From assembly GCA_048013815.1 (NCBI GenBank), contig CM106585.1, positions 2,480,001-2,544,000 of the forward strand: 64,000 nucleotides of DNA. Reading direction: 5' to 3'. Source of the DNA: Setoptus koraiensis (taxonomy: Eukaryota; Arthropoda). The position numbers were made by a program, and so were the translations under genes. Numbering within the stretch: position 1 is the stretch's first letter; the number at the start of each line of letters is the position of its first letter. The notes beneath the pieces are model-generated. The model did not search any database, had not been told where the DNA came from, and worked only from the letters and a program-made list of their open reading frames with translations. Positions 45,895 through 58,133 of this stretch are shown here, one piece after another.

Positions 45895-46522
45895 ATTTGA
45901 TGCTATAACAATGAAGTAGACGAATTATGGTTTATGAACAATCTCCTCCGTCACCACAATACTAAATATGAATCCGGAAAAAAGTATCCGACTGAAGAGG
46001 TTCCTAATATTTTGTCCTGACTCACATTGAGGCACTCAATTGTGAATTTTGTATAGCACTTTTTGTCAGAGATAAACAAAAATTCTGATGAAAATTATAA
46101 TGATAATAATATCCCTCCACTTAAAGAGATGCACACAATTCACCGCCGATAATCTCAACGAGTCGATGCTGAGCGTGTGTTTCGTCAGTGTTGCTCAAGG
46201 GAAATACCTCAAAAATACCCCGCTTGTGGAACTTGATACTATCGCAAGCAGTGCAAGTAGCCATACCGATATATTGTAAATACCTACTGCTTATTCTACT
46301 ATTATTTGATGTTTATCTTTTTCTACTATATATCCTTATTAACATTTTAATTATATCATCAACGGATATATTGAGACATTTGCTTCTACATCTATATATT
46401 CATGTTAAAAATATTTATGTAATCTTACAACAACTACCACTGTTACTCTGTGTATATGGTTCCTCGTCAAACAGAGATAAAAATTTTTATCCAAGCCTTA
46501 TTCGACAACAAAAGAAATCGTT
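45895..46522. promoter_or_regulatory. GTF2H2/RBBP5 divergent promoter
   Basis: 628 bp between the two start codons of divergent genes. AT-rich, with no coding signal; the frame at 46188-46547 is hydrophobic noise overlapping the RBBP5 start. Confidence 0.5.
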
Positions 46523-47998
46523 ATGGACAATGTTCCAGAAGAATTAGATGGATACCTAGAGGCGAGTCATCTATCAGTCTGCTGCTCTTTTAATCGATAT
46601 GGATCTCTACTTGCAGTCGGTTACAACGATGGCAGAATCATTATTTGGGACTTCCTAACTAGGCTACAGGCTAGAAGCATACAAGGCCACCTGCATCCTG
46701 TCTGCTCTGTGAGGTAAATTAGAAGTAATGCCATTGGCTGGAAAAGAATCTCTTACAAAGGAAATACTAACTACATAATCTTCCCCCAATCTCTTTAGCT
46801 GGTCTCGGAATGGACATAGATTGGTATCAGCATCAACGGACAATACCTTGGCCGTGTGGGATGTCATGACTAGTGGGTGCATTTTACGATGGAGATTTCC
46901 GTCACCAATACTTAAAGTACAATTCAATCCAAGGAATAGCAATCTTGTTCTTGTTTGTCCTCTAAAACATCCAGCCTTACTAATTCAATTGTGCGAAACC
47001 AGTATTTACGAAAACAGTAAGTATTACATCATCTGGTTTGATATGACTTTTATCGATTTAAGGGTACATCTTTTAACAGGTTCACTTATTACCCAATACA
47101 CGCTTATGATCGAACAGGCGAATGTCAACACTTTATCATACCCACTGATCCTGATGACAATGACCCGAACATCGTTGCTTCATTTGACAGACGCGGTCAG
47201 CACATATACACTGGTAACGCAAGAGGCCGGTTGGTGATCTTTAAATGTCCTCTAAATGTTACTGAGTTTAAAGAGGAACCCGTGGCTTCCGTGCGAATAC
47301 AAGCTGGCTCCACTCCAGCTGCCATCAGAGAAATAGAGTTTGCACCAAGGAATAAAACTTATTTTCTCATAAATTCCTCTGACCGCATTATTCGCCTGTA
47401 CAGATGCGAGGATGCTATTCGAGCTAAGAATGGACCTCTTGAAGAGGTTAACCGTTTCCAGGATCTTGTCAACAAGACCATGTGGAAGAGATGCTGTTTT
47501 TCAGGTGATCCCGATGCGTCACATATATGTGGAGGTTCATCCAAGACACATTCACTCTACATCTGGGAGACTAATGAAGGGACCATCAAAAAAATGTTAC
47601 ATGGTAAAAAAGGTGAGACTTTAAACGACGTTCAGTGGCACCCTTTGAGGCCGACATTAGCCAGCATTTCAAATGGAGTGGTTTCAATATGGACTAAAGT
47701 GCAGAGTGAGAATTGGTCCGCCTTCGCACCCTACTTTAAGGAGTTAGAAGAAAATCTTGAATACGATGAACGGGAATCCGAATTCGATCTCGAAGATGAG
47801 GACAAACCGGCTCCTCAGAAAGAATCCGAAGATGAAGATGACACGTTGGAGATTGATGTTGTCGGTCTAAAATCTGAAGGTGATTTCATCAGTAGTGATG
47901 AAGAAGGTGAAGATCCTAATGCTCTAGTATATCTGCCAGTCGTTACTGAAGAGCAAGAACCTGATCAGATGGAGATTCAAACTAAAGATTCAAAGTGA
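46523..47998 (+). CDS. RBBP5: RBBP5, COMPASS/MLL core subunit
   Basis: WD40 scaffold of the histone H3K4 methyltransferase complexes with WDR5, ASH2L and DPY30. Exons 46523-46713, 46799-47020 and 47080-47998 give 443 residues. Recognisable blocks: RYGSLLAVGYNDGRIIIWDF, LVSASTDNTLAVWD, NIVASFDRRGQHIYTGNARG, WKRCCFSGD, and VSIWTKVQSENWSAFAPYFKELEENLEYDERESEFD, the last being the family's ASH2L/WDR5-contact hinge. The C-terminus is acidic. The second donor is unusual: GTAAGT at 47017 would break the frame, whereas the overlapping GTATTA at 47021 keeps it. An insertion of about 15 residues falls at this junction compared with human RBBP5, so the junction is less sure than the rest. Confidence 0.9.
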
Positions 47999-48105
47999 AT
48001 AACATATCTCTGGATATATGACTTGAAAACTAATTTTGTTGAAACTAAATATAGACTATGTGTCCTTAGAATATTTATATAAAAATATAAGAATAAAAAA
48101 CAACA

Positions 48106-49633
48106 CTATTTCGATTGATTTATTTCAATGTTTCTTCGCACTGATTCGTAGTAAAATTGTGCAGGGGTTCTTATAGGTTCATCCGGTAGATCCTCATACC
48201 TAGACTTGAAGTAGGCTGTGCAGGCACTCTGGTAATTTTTTTCCTCACTAAGTCGGGATATCTGTAGCCAATGTTATGAGAATTGTATGATACATGGACA
48301 GTATGAGTATTGCGCCTGAATTAAAAAAAAGGAATCTCTAGAGAGTTAATATAATTTCGGATCAAGTGGAACTTACCGTGTCAACATCAACATTACTCAA
48401 CCCATGTGATCGAAGCATTGTCTTTAGATGAGCTTGGTCGAAATGTCTGAATGGGCATGCATGGTTATCGACAGGTCCTGGAGGATTATCATTGATTATT
48501 TTAGCACATGTGAAACAACTGAGAGCTTTCTTATGACCTTCTTTTCCATACAAGTGTCTTATATTATATTTATAATCTCTTTCAAACTTGTCAACAGGTA
48601 TTTTCTTGGTGAACTCGTCGCGCCAAAACTTTAGGGCTGAGTCAAGATCTACACCACCACTTCTCAAGAAAGCACCGTAATAAATTCTGGCCTGGTGTCT
48701 TAAATGACTATCTTTTTTGAGGTTCTCGTGCATATGCCTCATACAGGGAGGGTAATGCTTCTGGCAAATATCTTCAATATCTTCGATGTTGATCGAAAAA
48801 GGGTTGTAGCCTTCTTCATTCGCTCTTGATTGTTTCTTTCTCAAATCTTTAAGTTTCTCCTGATGTTCCAGATAGACGATTTCCAAGGATTGATACAATT
48901 GTCTAGATTGTTGATCTTGCATTACTATCATACCCGCTAAACCATATGTTCTGTCCATTCTTGCATCGAAATCATCGCAAACAACTCCTATTATATCTTC
49001 CGACAACAAATAGGCGTACCCATCTTTGAGGCTAACTCGACGACGTTGTACAAGATTTAAAACATCTTCAAATTTTACTTTAAAAACAACACTTGGTGCG
49101 GTTTTGGTTGTGGCCGCTCTTATATTCCAGCCTAATATGCCTTCATTGAATAGGTCGTGTATTTCAGCCAATGAAGTGCGCTCGAAGTAGACTCCGTAGT
49201 GTTCAAGCATAGAAGCAGTTTTATCCAATTTGACAAATTCTTTCATCCTATAGTAGAGTAGATTTTTTTCTCCTTGCTTGAACCACTCCCATGCCACTTT
49301 GTTTTGAGCGAAATATGTTCTAAGAAGGAAGTGGGACACGTGATCGCATCTTCGCGAGTATTGAAAAGATGGCCCGTCTTTGTCGATGTCCCTAAGGAAA
49401 TTGACTTTGTTTGAGGATGATCTTATGTTGAATAATTCATTCCTTATAGCGTCAATGTTATCTTTGTGTTTGTCAAACGTAGTGAGTATATCGAGCCTTT
49501 GACGGAAAAGATCCTCAGCCTCATCCAAACTCATCTGTCCCTTCGGCGGTTCCACATAGAGGTTGATCGAATAGGGATATTCGAGATTGGCGACGTCTCC
49601 ATGAGGAGCGATTTTCTGTTCATCAAGTTCCAT
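48106..49633 (-). CDS. PRIM2: DNA primase large subunit
   Basis: Large subunit of the DNA polymerase alpha-primase complex; it binds the catalytic PRIM1 and helps start RNA primers. Two exons (48377-49633, 48106-48261), 470 residues (human 509). The N-terminal half has YPYSINLYVEPP, RRCDHVSHFLLR and KDGYAYLLSEDI. The C-terminal iron-sulphur domain has all four cluster Cys in context: YPPCMRHMHE, LSCFTCAKI, HACPFRHFD, and in the second exon YQSACTAYF. HLRHQARIYYGAFLR and YNIRHLYGKEG are the conserved template/primer-binding helices. The fourth Cys exists only if the intron is spliced, which supports the model. Tail-to-tail with RBBP5 (107 bp), head-to-head with cyclin A. Confidence 0.94.
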
Positions 49634-51121
49634 GGAGAGTAAAATTCTATTAAAATAGTAAGATGTTCTAAAATATTAAAATAACATATCCAAATCATTA
49701 CAGCATGCATGAATGTTATAATTCATTGTTGTTAGTTTCTTCCCGCCATCGAGACATCAGCCCGTCGGCATGTGTGCGCTGCATTGTGCTGTGGTGCGTC
49801 GGGTTGTTCCCAAGTAAACACAAGTTGCACTGGTTATTCTACATGCCTGCCGCAGTGTTTCGACTGGAAATTTTCAACGAGCCTCCTGTTGAATGAATTC
49901 TGTTGACAGGCACAATGTGGTGCATGTGCTCGGCACAGCGCGCATGCCAGGGTTATGTCACACAAGTTGGTGATAGCCTCTATCACAGTTCGGGAAAAAC
50001 TTTCAAACAAACTTTGTACTTTCTGTGCGAATGTGCAGCACAGTGTTGTTCAGATCATAACATTCGTTGGAATCGACGACGTAATGAAGGCGCTGATTCT
50101 TTTTAGACGCTATGGAACGGGTGCAAACGAGTTCGCCTCTCGGCCATACTCTCCCCTCTCCCCAGCACAAATTGACAAACATTTGTACATTTGTATTGCA
50201 CCGATGGCGGTGGCACCCCTTCGAGGAGACAATCGTGTATCATGAACTTTCGAGCCTCCTTTCCAGTCGCGCCCGGCCGCCCGACAACGCATTGCTGCCG
50301 GTTCGATATTGCAATTGTAGACAAGCGCCCGTGCTGGCAACGCTTCACTGTCTGAATTGGCACACTGTATTTGTGCACGTTGGGTAAACAGTTTGTCTGT
50401 TTGTGTTCAGTTGTGGGGAAATGCAGTGTACAGTTGCACAGAACAAGCCGTGTTGCGCGCCCCTTTTCAGTTGTAGTGTGAGCGCCACGAGTAGCCAAGA
50501 AAACACACACGAGTTCAGACAATGCATGCACGCACTAGAGAAAGAGTATAAAATTAACGTTTGATTTTGAATGCGCCCTTTCCCCATGCTTTTCCCTCGG
50601 TCGGTTGTATATTTTCGCCCGTTTGCCACAGAACCGTGTGTGTAGTGTGAGTACTTGTGATGATTGAGAAAAACTTGCGATTTTTCGCTTTACATACCAT
50701 ATATGCTCTTCCCCTATCTCTCGTTATCTTCATCGCCATTGTTGATGATAGTGTTCAGTATATACAGTATATAAATTTATCGTTGAATATATCGTCGCAG
50801 GTAATTTCATTCTAACCTCCACTTAATCCATTATTAACTATATAAAAAGGGACATTCTACAGGCAGTTTCAGTGTGTATTCAGCAAGGGCCTGATATAGA
50901 CGACGACGACCGTCAGTGTACAATAAACTTAGAGTTACCTCATCATCACATCACTATCATCGTCACATACTGATAATAATTAACACCCACACAGGGAGAC
51001 AGTGAGAGGAATAGACCGAAAGTTCGCAATTAGAGAAAAAGTCTCAATTGTAACCCCGCCAGCCTCAAGTAGCCTTAATATTTTAATTAACTAACATTAA
51101 ACATCACACTAGCCAATCATC
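49634..51121. promoter_or_regulatory. PRIM2/cyclin A divergent region
   Basis: About 1.5 kb between two S-phase genes. More GC-rich than average in 50100-50620. Short frames on both strands here overlap one another and carry no family signature. A TTTTCGCCCG motif at about 50614 resembles an E2F site. The cyclin A core promoter is listed separately. Confidence 0.5.
50841..50902 (+). promoter_or_regulatory. Cyclin A core promoter: TATA, Inr, DPE
   Basis: TATAAAAA begins at 50841. TCAGT at 50869-50873 fits the arthropod initiator with A+1 at 50871, 30 bases downstream of the TATA T. AGACG at 50898-50902 falls exactly at +28 to +32, the DPE position. This predicts a 5' leader of about 251 bases to the ATG at 51122. 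Confidence 0.7.
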
Positions 51122-52792
51122 ATGTCACTAGCCAAATTTGATATCTTCTGCGACGAGGATGTACACCAGCCGACCAGCAATCAGATGAATCCACCTATGG
51201 CCAAAAAGTTGCACGCACTACAAGCGCAACCAAATCACCAAAATTCTAAGCCGTTGGGCGAACGCGCCCCATATAACAAACGTAATAATAACATTAATAT
51301 AACTGAAAAAAATCTTAAGAGACATGACGCTCAACTGCTAACATCATGTAACCAACATGATCAGCAGCAACAGTTGGCTTCTAGGGATTCTAATATTCTT
51401 AATAATAAAAAAAACTATAGTCGTAACGTGCAATCCCTCAGGAATAGCTTATCAACTTGTAGCGATGTTAGCGAGTATGGTATCAAGACTATGTCCGTTG
51501 AAGAGGCGGCAGAGAAACTTCAGAGCCGTTTGGCCGATTGGACGCGCGACAACAAAATTCTAAACTCACCAACCTCGTCACCCATGTCTATTGATGGCGG
51601 TGTATCTATTACAAGACGGCGAACCTCAACTGAGACAACAAATTTCAAAGATGATGAAGATGTTAGTTTTAGCGATCAGGAGAATAATGATGACACAGAA
51701 ATTGATGAGGATGACGAAAATCGATATTATGCTGACGAAGATGGTTTTGATGATAGTGACATTTCTATCTCTGAAGATGTCCTAGATTGTTCGATGAATT
51801 TTGATGTGGCGACCATTTTCAAATGTCAGGACTATCTTCAAGACATTCAAGAATACCTTATATCATTGGAACGAAGTTTACAATACAGACCTAATCCCAA
51901 CTACATGGCGTATCAAGAGGAAATAGACTCTTCTATGCGTTGTGTGCTTGTGGACTGGATGGTGGATGTTGCAGAGGAGCACGGATTGCAACACGATACT
52001 TTATTCCAGGCCGTTAGCATGGTAGACCGATTCCTTTCTTCAATGGGCATCGCCACGTCTTCCTTTCAACTTTTAGGTGTTGCAGCTCTATTTACCGCCT
52101 CCAAATACGAAGAAATATACCCTCCCGATCTCCACCAATTTGTTAATGTCACTGACAAAACATATTCCGCTGCTCAAATTCTCAATATGGAACAGTTGTT
52201 ACTCAAAGCAGTCGACTTCAGAATCTCTGGACCTACTCCATACTATTTTCTATGCAAAATTCTAACTTACGAAACCTATCCAGTGCAAGTTTACCACCTA
52301 GCGGAATATCTTTGCTATTTAAGCATGATGGAAGATCAACCATTCCTAGAATATTACCCAAGCGAGATAGCTATATCTGCCTGTATTCTTGCAATCTATG
52401 AACTTGGATTGAAGGATTCTATAAGCGATACAATGATTGAAGCTTACCACAAAGCAAACAACGATCAAATTGAACGTAGAAATTCGACCAAAGAAAGCCA
52501 TTGCGAGCGTCGCACCCGATCATCTGCTTCCCAAAACAAGCTACCACTATGTATAGAGGCCCTACACGCAATGCAAGAATATGCACCATCACATAAGCAA
52601 CAAGCAATATATAACAAATTTTCATCCATGACGTAAGTATTTACCTTATCTAAAGTATTTCTGAAAAATTTTCTATCTGTTTCTTCTACTAATGACTATT
52701 TTTGACTAATGACCAACTAAATTGAATCTAGGTACGATTGTGTTTCCGGTATAAAGGCCATATCCAATATCAAAGCTGTCATCAATTTATAG
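51122..52792 (+). CDS. CCNA: Cyclin A
   Basis: Regulatory subunit of Cdk1/Cdk2 in S phase and G2/M. Two exons (51122-52632, 52732-52792), 523 residues. The N-terminal 210 residues are Asn/Gln-rich, then acidic. A minimal RxxL destruction-box candidate (RNSLS) lies near residue 106 and several Lys lie before it. The cyclin box begins at DYLQDIQEYLISLERSLQYRPNPNYM, typical of cyclin A. The hydrophobic patch MRCVLVDWMVDVAEEH stands for the usual MRAILVDWLVEV. FLSSM and SKYEEIYPPDLHQFVNVTD follow. The second fold ends with ALHAMQEYAPSHKQQAIYNKFSS. The last exon adds TYDCVSGIKAISNIKAVINL. One Ser/Arg-rich insertion (about residues 447-470) lies within the second fold. Confidence 0.93.
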
Positions 52793-53061
52793 TTAGACTG
52801 ACACTATTACAAAAATGAGATTTTCAATTGTATTCATATATACTCGAATGACCGAACTCAATAAAAACCAGATACTGATCAGTAAAGAAGAATTATTACA
52901 GGATAAGAATCACAATTTTTCTAAATCCTCGGAAATCAAAATCTATTCTTTAATTTATTGGCTAGTGAAATAAACAACGTCGTTTCCGTATACAGAATCC
53001 GTCCTATTCATCTAGTTGCAGTCAAATTTAATATCAAAAAGTATATTTATAAAGGCAGAGA

Positions 53062-56000
53062 TCAGTTTAATTTGCTTCTCAATATTTCCAATTCCCTCCT
53101 AAGATTCATGTTTTCCTTCTGAAAGTTCTCGATTTTAATTCATTTTTATGACAATTGATTGTTGATGTGGGGGGATGGGGGGGGCAGGTGGATCAATTAT
53201 TAGGCTTCTTTACTGTAGATTCGTGATGATAAACTCAATCTGGTAATTTTCTGACATGTCGGTCACCTGACATTGTCTAGTCTGACATTACTCACCTGTA
53301 ACCGTTGATTTAATTGATCCAGATTATCAGTTTTTTTTCGCAGCTCATCGATAAACACTTTCCTCTTCTGTCTGCATCTCTTCGCTGCTACTCTATTCCT
53401 TTCTTTCGATCTATTTTTCCTAGCTTGGAGCTCTTCGCAAGTCACATTACGTCTTCTTCTTCCCCCTGCTCGCTTCTTTATAACTACCTCTCTCTTTTCT
53501 CTATCACAAAGTTGATTGAGTGCACCGAAACTTTCTTTATTCTTGGTGTTAGGCAACGAACTCTCCTGTATCATTGTTGCTGATCTACCGTTAGTTGGAG
53601 CGGCATCCAAACCGGAAATAGAGGTTAAACTATCATTTTGCGTTATTTGCGTCTTGTTATTTTTAGACCGCGAAACTTTCTTAGCTTTTGTGGTAGTTGC
53701 CTTGGTGACATTCGCGCTTTGTTTTATTGATTGGTCAGCATTATCATCCGGGCACTTGATCTGGGAAAGAGTCATAGCATTAGACACACTTAACTCATCC
53801 ATCGCCATGTCTTTAGAAACGGATAATTGTTCCACTTGAACTGTTGGAATCGATTCCGAAGTAGCCTGGTCAATTGAAATTGGATTACTCGCCACCAGAG
53901 TGGGAGACTCATGGCTTTGATCGGCCCTCATAAGAGGCCATGCATGATTGGCGGCATGAACTTCATTAGGGACGGTATCGATACACCTTTCTTGTCTTCC
54001 TTCATAATTTGCTTTCGAATTTTGCTGTTTATCGGGAATTGTCAAAAGAAAATTGTAGTGATTATCTACTGAGCCATACCGGGACAATTTTTGTTGAGCA
54101 TCGTTGAGTTCATTTGATGTATTTTTTTCAATTTGAGAGTTCTCTTTACATACCATTGTCTGGTCACAATTATCGCCAGTGAAGGATTTAACATGAAAAA
54201 AAGAATATGAGTTAAGATTAGTATTGCCCTCTGAGATCTGGCAATCTAAGACCAACGAAGGTCTGTGCTGCTGAGATCCATTTGGAGTTTGAGAATTCGC
54301 CACACTTTCGCTCACATGTCGTAACTGCATAGTTTGCTGTTGATGAGGGGAACATGAGTTAGTTTGATTCATAAAATTGCAGACACTTCTGTCACTAGCC
54401 ATAGGCTTCTGACATATCTGATTTGCATGGATACTACTACTGTTACTGTTATTGATTGTGTTTTTTCTCATTGAGATCATTGTAGATACGAGATTAGTCG
54501 GTTCAACTGTTGTCGTCATCAAACTACCACCGGCACCAGATTGATATGTGTTCATTTGACTAATTACTGGCGTATTGGCTGGTTTATTGCAGTCATCGGA
54601 GACCGAATGGGATGCTAATGACATTATGGGACCGACTGTAAGATTGTTTGCATTTTCTGCTGGTTGAACAAGCTGACTTCTGATTGGTATAGCGGGGAAC
54701 AATAAATTATGATGATTTGCTTGTTGGTATTGATGCACAAGGTCATTATACAGAGCGGTTCTCTGTTTTAATATCGCTTGGGCATAGTCTGTCTGAGACA
54801 AAGAGGGATATTGATGATTGTGATTGACTGAATTCTTTGCCGCTTGATCAGAATGTTGTTGATAATGTTGCTGCTGATGGTGCTGATATTGGTGCAACAA
54901 ATTTTGATTGCTCATGTAGCTCGATGGGCTTATATCTGCGCTGGCTGAAGCTTGATGATTATTCAAAATTTTTGCTGTACTAATTTGATCGCCAAACGCC
55001 TCATTTGGTTGAAAAGAATGATCTGCTATGGAGTTGGGTTGATCAGTTCCTAGCTGTTGTTGATGTTGGTGATGATGATGTTGCTGCTGTTGATGCTGGA
55101 GAGATGTTTGTAGCAGCAGCAAAGAGCCTGGCGATGGCAATGAATTGGCTGGATTAGACAGAGACGACCAAGAATCTGATTGAGTATCGCCATCACAATT
55201 ATTCGATCCATTGAAAAAATTATGTCGGTTTGGATTGATTATCCTAAAGAGATCGTGGCCTTGTAACAGAGCTGTGCTGGGCGATAGTATCAGTGGAGAC
55301 TGTGTCGGAGAAAAGATACTTGGTGAGCCTAAATCTATTGTTACAAGATTTCCTTTAAGTCTCGACAACCGCGAACTATTGTTCGCCTGAGAAAATATTT
55401 GTGATGATAAAGATTGGTAATCCTGATGTTGCTGATTACAATATGTCTTAGATATTCGGTTGGAGTTGGTGTCGATGCCATTATTAATCTTATTTGTACC
55501 GAAGTTATCATTTTCTATGGCTTGATTATTGGAGTTGTTTCGCTCAATTTGTTGGAAGTCGGTAGTGTGAATTTGTTTTGCTGTTGTAGTGGCATTACAG
55601 TCCGCCTGTGTGTGATCCAAACCATTAATAGTAGGTGACAATCGTAATGTTGTATCGATTTGCTGGGGCGATGGAGGCACAATTTCAACAGTTGGCTTTG
55701 GAACAAGATTGGGGGATTTTAATAGAGATTTTCCGATGTCATACAATGTCGATATATGATCAGTAGTATTTTTGGGTGTTGAAAGTGATACTTCCTCGTG
55801 TTTATTTTTATCGATCAGGTCATCATCTTTCGTAACATTAGCATTATCGTGGATAGCTCGCTTAAATGTCTCGGCAAATGGATTGCTCGCCCCATTGTTA
55901 TCCAGTTCTTGTGTAGATATGGGGGCGGAATTGTCGAATAAGCCTACCTCCTTGCTTTTTAAAATAAAACTATTCAATACTCTTGTTGGCGTTGGCGTAT

Positions 56001-56082
56001 CATTTGTGCTATTGATACCAGCTTGTAACGGATGTGGAGATGGTACTTTCAAGTTGAGTCTCTTGTTAGTACTATTGTCCAT
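53062..56082 (-). CDS. bZIP transcription factor, ATF2-like
   Basis: DNA-binding factor with a C-terminal basic-leucine zipper. Two exons: 53296-56082 and 53062-53127, 950 residues. About 830 residues are Gln/His/Asn/Ser-rich without a known domain. The basic region KERNRVAAKRCRQKRKVF matches the ATF2/ATF7/CREB5 type. The zipper starts in exon 1 (DNLDQLNQRLQ, donor CAG|GTGAGT) and finishes in exon 2 (NFQKENMNLRRELEILRSKL). Joined, it gives hydrophobic a/d positions with one Asn at an a position, the usual bZIP dimer mark. The exon 2 acceptor has a weak pyrimidine tract. I see no N-terminal ATF2-type zinc finger or TPTP motif, so orthology is open. Confidence 0.8.
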
Positions 56083-56398
56083 TATTTAGTGCAATCGTAA
56101 AGGTGATATGATTATTTGGGTTTTCATTAGTTCAACTGTAATCAATTTGTCAATTGTTCTTGCTTTAATTTTGTCACACAAGCAAATAATCATCAATTGT
56201 TTTGCTATTCGATGTGCGGACCCACGCAAGCGAACACGATAGTCGTCGTAATCATTATTGATAAGTTGGTTTTCAATCTTATTAGTTATAATCACAATAT
56301 GTATATGCTGTACTCGTGATTTCATAAGTTAACTTGATAACACCTACTTCTTTTTGTATCATTATCTAATTCCAGAGAGGAGGCAAAACAACATGAGG

Positions 56399-56460
<62 letters not shown>

Positions 56461-57698
56461 AAGAGACAAAGCGATGAAAACGGCATCATATAGTTGCGCT
56501 TGCTGCAGTTGTTGTGACGTAAGTATTCATTTCTAGATATTTATCTAGCGATGGTTGATAAAAGCTTGTGATGTTGTGCGTCGAGAAAACAACAACGATC
56601 ATGTTGAAAACCCTCACCCCCTTCTTATAGCCATACTATATATGCTAGCCTTGTGCAATTCCAATAAACGACGTTGGTTGACGAAAAGGGTAACTAACTA
56701 ATAATAAGCTTTAGGCAGCAATGTTTTCGTAATAGAATGATGAAGTTGGATGGCTTTAAAAAGGAGCTTGCTTGACTTAAATCAAATCTAGCATCCAGCA
56801 AAACTCCAGCCTCTCCCAAAGAGAATCAACAACATTCTTCGAACAAACATGCACGATGATTATCATATTTGTGTGTTCATTAGTTGTATGCCTACATATC
56901 GTACACGATGCAACTAGCTTGCATAAATCAGAACAGCGACTCAAAGACTACACACTTACACATTTTCATGTATGATCAATTAATGTATCAATATTCTAAT
57001 GCTGTGCTAGCTCAGCCTGATTCAAGGTGTCCCCAAAGTCTGATTCCGTTACGCACATGGTATGCTTGCGAACGCTCATATAAAAGTGTGATAATGAACT
57101 TGATTCTCGTCTTGCAGTGATTGCATGAATCGCATATCCAGATAATCAAGTTATCTAACACATACACACACAGATTATGGGTTGCTATGCCATCTTGGTA
57201 TAGTCATCTGGAGCAGTCACACATCTCAAGGACGTTCTTCGACCATGCACTCGATCAAACACAATAATACGTTCAGCAAGGCAAAGGCTTTCACAAAGAA
57301 ACAGCAACTATTGGGCTACTATTACCCTAGAAGCAACGCGTGGGCGTCCAATGAACACAACAGGTTATTGAGTATAGCCGATATTTGATGTCAGCGAAAT
57401 GAGATAAGGCAAAGAATGTGTTCGTCACCGAATCAAGTAATCTAACAGATAGTGCACACTTAGTCGGCTCAAATGAAGAAACTGGCAGTAGGTTGATTTG
57501 AAGCTCGGTTTGTGTTTGTGGCAAAATTGTTGTTTGACACATGTATGTGGTAATGTTTTATCATCGAATGAAATAATGAAAACAATTTAATGTTAATTCT
57601 TCTAGGCTCCCATTGAGCTGCTGGATAGATGCGGAATGAACGAAAGCATTCATTTATTAAAGCTTACAAAGCTTTTACACGTTGCTCCATCTAAGACA
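56083..57698. other. bZIP upstream region
   Basis: No gene supported. Holds a GA microsatellite (listed) and AT-rich DNA. The frame at 56884-57120 is unremarkable. Confidence 0.5.
56395..56459. repeat. GA dinucleotide microsatellite
   Basis: About 29 GA units, near-perfect, 310 bp upstream of the bZIP start; it could bind a GAGA-type factor. Confidence 0.93.
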
Positions 57699-58133
57699 TT
57701 ACACTCCATCCAAGGTGAATTTTACGGCTTCTGGATTGTAAATATCGAGTTGAGCGAAACATTAGTCATTTGTTCTCTACTAATGATTAGATCTTTCATC
57801 GCATGAGCCGTATATATGTATATGTATATTCATAAACCTGCACTCACCGTAATAAAACTTTTTGTCTTTATCCATACAGCGTCTCTGACATCTATAGTAG
57901 CATTTACCGCTTCTACATCCGATTAACTAGTTCATTGGCAAAAATTAAAGTAAATTTAACTTAAGTTTGCTAAGCGAGCATTCGGTTCATGACAATCGTT
58001 TCAGTAAACTTCTACTCACCTTCGTTGGACCACATTTGTCGCAATCATCACCGTTTTTAGATTTTCTCGCATCGATGCCTGTAGTGGCTACTAGGCACAG
58101 TAGAAGGAATGCAAATAAAACGATCAGCTTCAT
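57699..58133 (-). CDS. Secreted six-cysteine mini-protein
   Basis: Three small exons on the minus strand (58020-58133, 57848-57926, 57699-57730), 74 residues, phases consistent, donors AAG|GTGAGT and ACG|GTGAGT. A clear signal peptide covers about residues 1-22 (MKLIVLFAFLLLCLVATTG, cut near IDA-RKS). The mature part of about 52 residues is basic and has six Cys at 31, 34, 42, 47, 51 and 55: C-X2-C-X7-C-X4-C-X3-C-X3-C, enough for three disulphides. The Cys pattern is not the CS-alpha/beta defensin or the classic inhibitor-knot pattern. It could be an antimicrobial, venom/saliva or signalling peptide; nothing decides. The exon 2 acceptor was chosen because the next AG would give an immediate stop. 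Confidence 0.7.

Noticed and set aside
48106-49633. First reading as the small primase subunit PRIM1
   Set aside because: The N-terminal blocks and four Fe-S cysteines match the large subunit PRIM2; PRIM1 motifs are absent.
49700-50740. Several frames of 60-140 codons on both strands
   Set aside because: They overlap each other in different frames, lack domains, and lie in the PRIM2/cyclin A promoter region.
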